Positions 56,279 through 64,000 of a stretch of DNA of 64,000 nt are shown here, piece by piece. The notes under the pieces were generated by a model. It saw nothing but the letters and a program-made list of their open reading frames with translations. It was not told the DNA's origin and made no database searches. Within the stretch, counting starts at the first letter, position 1; each line of letters opens with the position of its first letter. The translations under genes were made by a program, and so were the position numbers. Source of the stretch: Erinaceus europaeus (Eukaryota > Chordata > Mammalia > Eulipotyphla > Erinaceidae); assembly GCF_950295315.1 (NCBI RefSeq), contig NC_080172.1:78139118-78203117 (forward strand), read 5' to 3'.

Positions 56279-58571
56279 TAAAAATTTAATTATTGGGGAA
56301 TTAATGTCTTACATTAGACAGTGAATACAATAGTTTCTATATGTATAACATTTCCCAGTTTTCCATATAGCAATACAACCCCCACTAGGTCCTCTGTCAT
56401 CCTTTTTGGACCTGTATTCTCCCACCCCCACCCACACCCCAGAGTCTTTTATTTTGGTGCAATATGCCAACTCCAGTTAAGGTCCTACTTGTGTTTTCTC
56501 TTCTGATCTTGTTTTTTAGCTTCTGTCTGAGAGTGAGATGATACCATCCACATTCATCCTTCTATTTATGACTTATTTTACTTAATATGTATTTTTTCAA
56601 GGTCCATCCAAGATCCGCTGAAAATGGTGAAGTCACCATTTTTAGTACCTGAGTAGTATTCCATTGTGTATATATACCACAACTTGCTCAGCTACTCATC
56701 TGTTGTTGGACACCTGGATTGCTTCCAGGTTTTGGCTATTACAAATTGTGCTTCTAAGAACATATGTGTACACAGATCTTTTTGGATGGGTGTGTTGTGT
56801 TCCTTAGGATATATGCCCAGAAGAGAAATTGTGGGATCACAGGGTAGGTCCATTTCTAGCCTTCTGAAAGTTCTCCAGACTGTTCTTCACAGAGTTTGGA
56901 CCAATTTACACTCCCATGAGCAGTGCAGGAGGGTTCCTTTGACCCCACAACCTCTCCAGCATTTATTGCTGTTACCTTTTATGATGTATGACATTCTCAC
57001 AGGAGTGAAGTGGTACCTCATGATTGTCTTTACTTGCATTTCTCTGACAAAGACTGGGAACATTTTTCATGTGTTTCTCAGTCTTTTGGATCTCTTCTGT
57101 GGTGAATATTCTGTCCATGTCCTCTCTCCATTTTTGGATGGGGTCATTTGTTTTCTTGTTTTTGAGTTTGGCAAGCTCTTTATATATTAGCCTCTTGTCT
57201 GAGGTATAGCATGTAAAAATCTTCTCCCATTCTGTGAGAGGTCTCTTGGTTTGGGTAGTGGTTTCTTTTGCTGTGCAAAAGCTTTTAAATTTGAAGTAGT
57301 CCCATAGGTTTATACTTGCCTTAGTCTTCTTTGTAATTAGATTCAGTTCATTGAAGATGTCTTTAAAATTTATGTGGAAAAGAGTTTTCCAATATTGTCA
57401 TATAAGTATTTCATAGTTTCTGGTCTAATATTCAGGTCCTTGATCACTAGGAATTTACTTTTGAATTTGGTGAAATATAGTGTTTCAGTTTCATTCTTCT
57501 GCATTTTTCAACCCTTTTTTTTCCAACACCACTTGTTGAAGAGACTCTGCTTTCCCATTTAATAGTCTGGGCGCCTTTGTCAAAGATTAGATGTCCATAG
57601 GTGTGGGGCTTACTTCCAGGCTTTCAATTCTATTACAAAGGTCAGTGTGTCTATTGTTGTTCCAGTACCAAGCAGTTTTGATTGCAATGGTTCTATAATA
57701 TAATTTGAGATCTGGGAGTGTGATGCCTCCAATTTTGTTCTTTCTTCTCAAGATCGTTTTGGAAATTCTAGGTCTTTTCTGGTACCAGATAAACATTTGT
57801 AGCATTTATTCTATTCTCCAAAAAAATGTGGTTGGAATCTTGATGGGGATAGCATTAAATCTCTATATGGCTATGGGTAGTATGTTCATTAAGATGGTGT
57901 TAATTCTTCCAACCCTTAAACATGGAATATCTTTCCACTTCTTTGTGTCTTTTTTAATTTCCTTGAGGAGTGACTCATACTTTTTAGTATACAAGTCTTT
58001 CACTTTTTTGGTTAGGTTTATTCCTAGATATTTTATTGTTTTTGTTGCTATAGTAAAATGAATTGATTTCTGGATTTCATCTTCTTCTAACTTATTGTTT
58101 GCATAGAGGAATGCCACCAACTTTTGCATGTTAATTTTGTAGCCTAACACCATATTGTATTGCCTGATGATTTCCAAAAGCTTCTTGCTGTATTCCTTAG
58201 TTTTTGTATGTATATTATCATGTCATCTGCAAATAGGGAGAGTTTAACTTCTTCTCTTCCAATCTGTATCCTTTTAATTCCTTGCTCCTACCTCATTGCT
58301 ATAGCAAGAACTTCCAATACTATGTTGAATAATAATGGTGATAGTGCATAGCCCTGTCTAGTACCTATCTGAGGGGAAATGCTTCCAGTTTTTCACCATT
58401 GAGTATGATATTGGCTGTAGGTTTGCTATATATAGGCTCCACTATCTTTAGGGATTTTCCATCTATTCCCATTTTTTTGTAGTGTTTTGATCATAAAGGA
58501 ATGTTGTATTTTGTCAAAGACTTTCTCTGCATCTATTGATATGATTGTGCTGTTTTTGTCTTGCTTTTATT

Positions 58572-60552
58572 TCTTCTTCTTCTAGCATTTGCCCTTCTTC
58601 CGTAGCCAGTCAACAGCGTCAGGTTGAGCCTGATGTAAAGTTTCGAGACCTCCTTTGAATCTGGAGAGGTGGCAGTCATTGACTATGTGGGTCATAGTCT
58701 GTCTGTAGCCGCAGGGGCAGTTCGGATCATCTCTGGCTCCCCAGCGATGGAACATAGGCGCACCGGCCATGGCCTGTTCGATAGCGACTGAGGAGGGCCC
58801 AATCATAACGTGCTAGGTCAAAGCCGGGTTGACACTTGCAGGGGTCTGTGATGAGGTGTTTGTTCTTTACCTCAGCTCACTGCCAACTCTGTTTCCAAGA
58901 GACTGGAACAGAGAAGTTCAGTGTAGGCATAGGGGACCAGATTGGGTGACGAGACGTCAAGCGTTGGACAGGGTGGGCGAAGATATCCGCGTATATTGGA
59001 AGGTCCGGTCGAGCGTAGACATGGGAAATGAACTTAGATGATGCCGCATCCCGACGAATATCTGGCGGGACGATGTTGCTGAGAACTGGCAGCCATGGGA
59101 CCGGGCTGGAATGGATGGTTCCAGAAATTATCCTCATGGAGGAATATAATTTGGAATCGACCAAGTGGACATGGGGGCTACGGAACCATACTGGGGCACA
59201 GTATTCTGCAGTGGAATAGCATAATGCCAGAGATGATGATCATAGTGTAGAAGCACTCGTGCCCCATGAGGAGCTGGCCAGTGTTGCAATGATGTTATTC
59301 CTCGCGCCCACCTTTGCTGCAGATTTTATGAGATGTTTGTGAAATGACAGAGTGCGATTGAGAGTAACGCCAAGATAGACTGGCTGGGCTTCATGCCGGA
59401 TTCTTGTACTGCCAAGCTGCACATTAAGCTCACGTGAGGCTGAGGCATGGTGTGGATGGAAAACAAATGATACCGTTTTTGCAGTGCTAGGGATTAGTCG
59501 CCATTTTTTACAGTAATCAGATATCAGAGACATGTCTTTCGTGAGTGTTTCCTCAAGGATGTCGAACTTGGATGCTTAAGTTGCACAGCAGATGTCATCG
59601 TCGTAGATGAACTTCCTTGAAGAAGTTTCTGGGAGGTCATTGATGTAAATATTAAATAGCAATAGCGTAGGAGCCAGAACAGAGCCCTGGGGGAGGCCAC
59701 TTGAGACAGGTCTCCATCTGCTAGACTTGTCACCCAGATGCACCCGGAATCTTCTGTTTTGGAGAAGAAACGATATAGTGTTGGCCACCCATGGAGGCAG
59801 GCATCTTGAGATCTTGACTAGGAGACCACGGTGCCAGACCATGTCATAGGCTGCTGTGAGATCAACAAAGACAGCATCCGTCTTTAAATTCTTCTGGAAT
59901 CCATTTTCAATGTAAGTTGAGAGGGCCAGGGCTTGTTCACAGGTAAATCTTCCTGGGTGGAAACCAGCTTGGGCGGGTGATAGGAATTTCTCTGTAAGAG
60001 GAGAAATACGTGACAGAAGCAGCCTCTCAAGGAGTTTGTAACACACGGAGAGGAGAGAAATTGGTCTATAGCTGGCGGCCAGTGTTGGGTCTTTCTTTGG
60101 TTTCAAAACCGCTATAATCTTCGCATGACGCCACACTTTGGGCATAGACTCAGATTCCAAGATGTGGGACAGGAATGAAGCGAGCCACTTCTTTGCTGCG
60201 GGACTCAGGTTAAGAATGAGTTCTGGGGTGATGTTATCATAGCCAGCAGCTGTTCCTGGTTTAACCCTCTTCAAAGCGTCTTCCAGTTCTGACAGTGTAA
60301 AGGGAGAGAGTTTTGGAGATGGACAAGATAACCGGAAGTGGGATGACAACTCATGGGAAATTTCTCTTTTCCAGACTGGATCGATCTTAGCACGTCCAAC
60401 TTGAGTTAGGTGACTGGCCACTGAGTTTGGAGAAATGGGAGGATGGGAGATGGGAGGGGGTTGGCTACTGGCACCCAGTCTGTGAAGAAGCTTCCAGGCC
60501 TTCCTACTTGAGTGGGTGAAGTTCAGACTTTCCGTGAGTTGTTGCCAGCGGG
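58572..60552 (-). mobile_element. Vingi-like (Ingi-related) non-LTR retrotransposon, 5'-truncated
   Basis: A 1981-bp reverse-strand insertion in L1 ORF2, bounded by identical CTTGCTTTTATT at 58560-58571 and 60553-60564 (12-bp target duplication). It is visibly GC-richer than the surrounding L1. It encodes a reverse transcriptase unlike that of L1, then a C-terminal CCHC motif, with no room or motif for a separate RNase H domain, and ends in a short (AAG)n tail. The 5' part (endonuclease) is missing. Family knowledge from memory: Vingi, an Ingi-related clade lacking RNase H, was described in European and African hedgehogs by Kojima and colleagues. The match to Vingi is inferred from architecture and host; another Jockey/I-superfamily clade remains possible. 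Confidence 0.85.
58582..60551 (-). pseudogene. Vingi-like ORF: reverse transcriptase and CCHC C-terminus
   Basis: The frame is open from the truncation point (WQQLTESLNFTHSSRKAW) with no true start. Numbering from the GTG codon at 60421: KPGTAAGYDNITPEL (54-68), SYRPISLLSVCYKLLERLL (118-136), motif A VFVDLTAAYD with D187, motif B SGLPQGSVLAP (241-251), and motif C YDDD at 273-276, where YADD is usual. After a TAA at 59576-59578 the same frame goes on (YCKKWRLIPSTAKTVSFVFH, PVYLGVTLNRTLSFHKHL), past TGA stops at 59240-59242 and 58877-58879, to QPGFDLARYDWALLSRYRTG. A one-base shift near 58750 then leads to HRWGARDDPNCPCGYRQTMT and a C-x-C-x7-H-x4-C motif, ending at TAG 58582-58584. Three stops and one frameshift: a pseudogene, otherwise well kept. 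Confidence 0.88.
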
Positions 60553-62289
60553 CTTGCTTTTATTGATGTGGTTGATAACATTGACTATTTTATGTATATT
60601 AAACCAACCTGCATTCCTGGGATGATGAAAGATCTTTTTATTATCCTACTGTATCTTGTTGGCTAGAATTTTATTCAGTATTTTATCATATGTGTTCATC
60701 AGAGATATTGGTCTGCATTTTATTTTTTGGTTGTGTCCCTGTCTGCTTTTGGTATCAGAGTGATGTTGGCTTCATAGAAACTAGATGGGGGTATTCCATT
60801 GTCCTCAATCTTCTGGAAGACTTTTGAAAGTAGTTCTTTTTTGAAGGTTTTGTAGACTTCATTTGTAAAACTATCTGGTCCAGGACTTTCATTCTTGGGA
60901 AGGTTTTTGATAATTCTTTCAATTTCATTAGCTGTGATGGGCTTGTTCATATTATCTAGTTCCTCTTCATTTAATTTTGAAAGTTCATAGATATCCTGGA
61001 ATATGTCCATTTCTTTCAGTTTCTCTGACTTGGTGGCACAGAGTTGTTCATAGAAGCCTCATATGACATGTTGAATTTCTGCAGTGTCTGTTGTGATATC
61101 TCCTCTTTCATTTATGATCCACTTTATTTGGGTCTTCTCCCTTTTCTGTTTTGTTAATCTGGCTAAAGGTTTGTTGATTTTGTTCACTCTTTTGAAAAAC
61201 CAGCATTTACTTACATTGATATTTTGTATGGTTTTCTTATTTTCAATATTATTTATTTCTGCCCTTCCTTTAGTTAACTTCTGTCCTTCTGTTTGTTTTA
61301 GGGTTCCTTTGTTATTCTTCTTCTAGGTCTTTCAGGTGTGCAATCAGGGTATTTATTTGTGCTTTTTCTTGTTTTCTAATGTGTGGTGGTTTGTCTATGA
61401 ACTTCCCTCTCAGGACCGCCTAAGCTATGTTCCAAATATTTTGATAGCTTCTGTCTTCATTTTCATTGAATGCTCAAAACAATCTCATTTCTTCTTTTAT
61501 TTCTCTTTGACCCAGTAGTTAAGTAGTGTACTGTTGGGCGTCTACATTTTGGGACTATTACTAATTTTTGGTTGATTGTTAAGTGTGTTCTGAGAAGATG
61601 CTTGGGATGATTTCAATCCTCTTGAATTTGCTGATGGTGTCTTTGTGGCCTAACATAAGGTCTATCCTTGAGAATGACCCATGTGAACTTCAGTAGAATG
61701 TGTATTCCAGTTTATTGGAGTAAATGATTCTGAAAATGTCCAATAGTTCTAGTTTAAATATCACCTCATTTAGCTCCCTCATTTATTTATTAACTTTCTG
61801 CCTGGATGATCTGTTAAGTTGAGGGAGTGGGGTGTTGAAGTCCCCTACTATGACTGTGTTGCTGTTAATATATAGCTGTAGCTCTTTCAGTAGATGTTTG
61901 ATGCAATTAGATGTCTTCTCATTGAGTGCAATGATGTTAATAATTGTTAAGTCCTCCTGGTTTACTGATCCTCTGAGCATTAAGTAATGTCCATTCCTAC
62001 CTTTTAAAATTTTGTTTATTTTAAAAATATATCATGTCAGATATGAGAATAGCTGTTTCTGCCCTTTTTTGTGGGCCATTGCCTTGTATGATAGTTTTCC
62101 ATCCTTTCACTTTGAGTCTGTGTTTGTCTTGTTGAGCTAGGTGGGTTTCCTCTAGGCAGCATATTGTTGGGTTGTGTTTTCTGATCCATCTTCCTACTCT
62201 GTGCCTTTTAATAGGTGAATTCAGGCCATTGACATTTATTGATATTAAATATTGAAGATATTTTAACACCATTCTTGTAGATTTTTAGA

Positions 62290-63310
62290 GTGTTCTGATA
62301 TATGGCATATTCATGGTGGTCTGACTGTTTTTAGGAGACATTTCAGAACTTCTTTCAGTACAGGCTTATTGATAGTTGATTTTCAACTGTTGCTTGTCTG
62401 AGAAGGTTTTGTTACCTTCATCTAGTCTGAATCACAGTCTAGCAGGATACAGTAGTCTTGGCTGAAAGCCTTTCTCATTGAGCACTCTTACCATTCTCTT
62501 CTGGCCTATAGTGTTTGTGTGGAGAAGTCTGCTGCTAATCTTATGGGTTTTCCTCTGTAGTTGACTCTAGGTTTTTCTCTTGCAGGCTTCAGAATCCTTT
62601 CTTTATCCTTATTTCTTTCCATTCTAAATATGATGTGTCTTGGTGTCTTTAAGTCTGGGTTAATTCTGTTTGGGACCCTCTGGGCTTCTTGAACCTTTAT
62701 GTCTTTTATGTTATCTAGACTAGAGAAGTTCTCAGCTATTATGTCTGAAGAATGTTTTCTCCCCCTACCTCTCTTTTTTCCTCTGGTAAGCCAATAATGT
62801 GTATATTATATATAATGTGTAAGTCATTCCATAGGTCTCTGTTGTTGTTTTCAGAATCTCTTAATCTTTTTTTGAGATCTCTTACTTCTTTTTTAGTTGT
62901 CTCTAATTACTCCTCTATCTTGCTAATTTGTCTTCAGCCTCATTTATTCTATTCTCTCTCCCCTCTACTTTTTTCTGGAGTTCATCTATTTTGTTCCTGT
63001 GTTCTGATACTTTTTTAGCTTGTTCAGCTAGTTGTGTTCTTAGCCCAGCTATTTCAGAATTCAGCTCTCTATTAACCTTGAGATAATTGGTGTTTTCTTT
63101 CAGAGTCTCATTTGTTGTTTCTGCATTTCTGATGACAAGTCTTTCACATTCTTTCCTCAATGCTGTTATTATTTCCTTAACTAGTGTTTGGATTTTGACC
63201 TTAATATCTTGTGCTTCAAGCTTTTGGAGGGCTTTTAGCTGGACTCTTGTCCTGGTTCATTTCTCCAATATTTCTTCTTGTTGTTTTAACCATTCTATAT
63301 AGTATGTTAT
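62290..63310 (-). pseudogene. L1 ORF1 (RNA-binding coiled-coil protein)
   Basis: The coiled-coil piece is open at 62915-63160 (NSEIAGLRTQLAEQAKKVSE, EGRENRINEAEDKL). The same frame extends upstream to about 63300 past one TGA, reading KQQEEILEK then VQLKALQKLEAQDIKVKIQT. Below 62915 the RRM-like and C-terminal parts continue in broken frames to about 62290. ORF1p binds L1 RNA as a trimer. Sequence differs clearly from ORF1 at 1395-2215, so the two L1s belong to different subfamilies or ages. Confidence 0.8.
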
Positions 63311-63319
63311 GAGGTTCCT

Positions 63320-64000
63320 CTCTCAGTGCTTTTCAAATTACTGATCACTCTTGCCTGGATTGAGTTGTGTCTAAGTAAGTTAATTAAAGAGTTCACAATT
63401 GAGGTAATTAATAGTTGTTTTAATATTATTTTAATCCCTGAGTTGAAGCATGGTGGTTTTTAAAAGCCTCTTTTGTTCTTTTTCTTCACTGTAGGCTATG
63501 GAAAACGGAGGGCTTTTACATTATGAGTAGGCTTCTTTGTTTAATCCCTTACTCCTGACCAAGAAATAAACCAAAGTGGGGGAGAGATAATACAGTGTTT
63601 ATGCAAAGATACTCTCACACCCCAAGGATCCAAACCTCCAGGCTCAATTCAGCTTCTCTGCCAAGCTGTGGAGCATTGCTGGGCCCTGTAAGTTTCTAAA
63701 CAAGTCCCGTTTATAGTCTGTAGGTTCTGAGGCAACTATTCACTATGTTCTCATCAGGAGAACAACATGGAAAGGCTCCTACCACACAGTCCCAATTCTA
63801 GGCCACCAAGATGTAGATCTTCTCCTGAGTTTCCTGGTCAGTTTTCTGTTCCCCAGTGTCAACACAGCTTCCCCATTGTTGCTCCAGCCTCTGAAGGCAG
63901 CAGCAATGGAGACTCACAGTTGTGTTTGGTGAATCTTCGGAGAGTACTCTCCTCCCTTCAACAGTCCTTTTGTTGGGGAACAGACTGGAGGTGGTGCCTC
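63320..64000 (-). promoter_or_regulatory. L1 copy 3 5' UTR (partial)
   Basis: Non-coding sequence upstream of ORF1 running off the window. The start motif GGAGCCAAGATGGC is not reached. Content such as CTGGAGCAACAATGGGGAAGC on the minus strand differs from the 5' UTR at 2226-3462. Confidence 0.55.

Larger units (their letters stand above)
56516..62272 (-). pseudogene. L1 ORF2 (endonuclease and reverse transcriptase), split
   Basis: Starts at the ATG at 62270-62272 with residues YLISINVNGLNSPIKRHR (endonuclease N-terminus; CCLEETHLAQQDKHRL follows). RT blocks: ANEIERIIKNLPKNESPGPD and FYEANITLIPKADRD at 60720-61010. The frame is cut at 60553/58572 by the Vingi-like insertion, right before the motif-A region ([11 protein letters not shown] on the far side). 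Then KYLGINLTKKVKDLY at 57863-58177, [18 protein letters not shown] at 57587-57805, and the C-terminal end ISLSDRS-stop at 56516. Multiple further stops and frameshifts. Function by family: target nicking and reverse transcription of L1 RNA. Confidence 0.88.
56279..64000 (-). mobile_element. Long L1 LINE copy 3, reverse strand
   Basis: Minus-strand order: 5' UTR (from beyond 64000 to about 63320), ORF1 (63310-62290), ORF2 (62272-56516), 3' UTR and an A-rich 3' end at 56279. Removing the 1981-bp Vingi-like insertion and one 12-bp duplicate leaves about 5.7 kb, near full L1 length. Its 3' UTR matches the copy at 16794-17924. Many frame breaks; not active. Confidence 0.92.

Noticed and set aside
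56666..57190. 174-codon plus-strand open frame
   Set aside because: It is the antisense of L1 ORF2; the minus strand carries the conserved ORF2p blocks.
58582..60552. Host gene acquired from another organism, or contig contamination
   Set aside because: The 12-bp target duplication, the AAG tail, the 5' truncation and the RT motifs show a retrotransposon insertion in hedgehog-type L1.

Overview
The window is nuclear DNA of a placental mammal, most likely a hedgehog (Erinaceidae). I found no cellular protein-coding exon, no functional RNA gene, no CRISPR array and no prokaryote-style operon. What can be read is an interspersed-repeat landscape: L1 LINEs, several tRNA-derived SINE families, old MIR/L2 relics, endogenous-retrovirus LTRs and microsatellites, separated by AT-rich single-copy-looking DNA (intergenic or deep intronic). 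The hedgehog call rests on the abundant tRNA-headed SINEs and on a non-L1 LINE at 58572-60552 that resembles the Ingi-related Vingi elements. From memory, Vingi elements were described in hedgehogs and not found in the other mammalian genomes then examined.

SINE names used here: SINE-A, the long tRNA-headed family (about 280-390 bp; A box and B box, CT-rich middle, CAA/AAC-rich body, sometimes a CCTCCAGG-type tail). SINE-B, about 210 bp, with a head reading like ACCTGGTTGAGTGCACATGT. SINE-C, 100-150 bp, with a B-box-like GGTTCAATCCC and a GAGCAGTGCTCTGG tail. SINE-D, with a GCTTTGCCATGTG head and a CT-rich tail. Family X is an unclassified dispersed repeat with an A-rich 3' end, present here in at least seven pieces.

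Layout. 1-3462: reverse-strand L1 with ORF2 5' part, ORF1 and 5' UTR, carrying a SINE-A. 3.5-6 kb: SINE and microsatellite cluster. 6-9.9 kb: mostly unique. 9.9-15.3 kb: family X copies, including a large inverted pair, and a perfect 26-bp hairpin at 11.3 kb. 16.8-17.9 kb: 5'-truncated L1 with a 15-bp target duplication and a 228-codon open frame. 18.5-22.1 kb: SINE-D, reverse L1 and a tail-to-tail X pair. 22-25 kb: MIR/L2 relics and SINEs. 25.3-27.05 kb: an L1 with a twin-priming 5' inversion. 27-44 kb: unique DNA dotted with SINEs, including nested ones. 44.9-46.4 and 50.3-51.5 kb: LTR-like elements, among them a solo LTR with TG...CA ends and a 6-bp duplication inside family X. 49-52.4 kb: L1, X and SINE mosaic. 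53-55.5 kb: SINE-A copies. 56.3-64.0 kb: a long reverse-strand L1 whose ORF2 is split by the Vingi-like insertion.

No genes here work together as a pathway. The interactions are historical: L1-type machinery spread the SINEs and probably family X, and the Vingi-like LINE inserted into an existing L1. All boundaries were set by eye against other copies in the window and against remembered family sequences.
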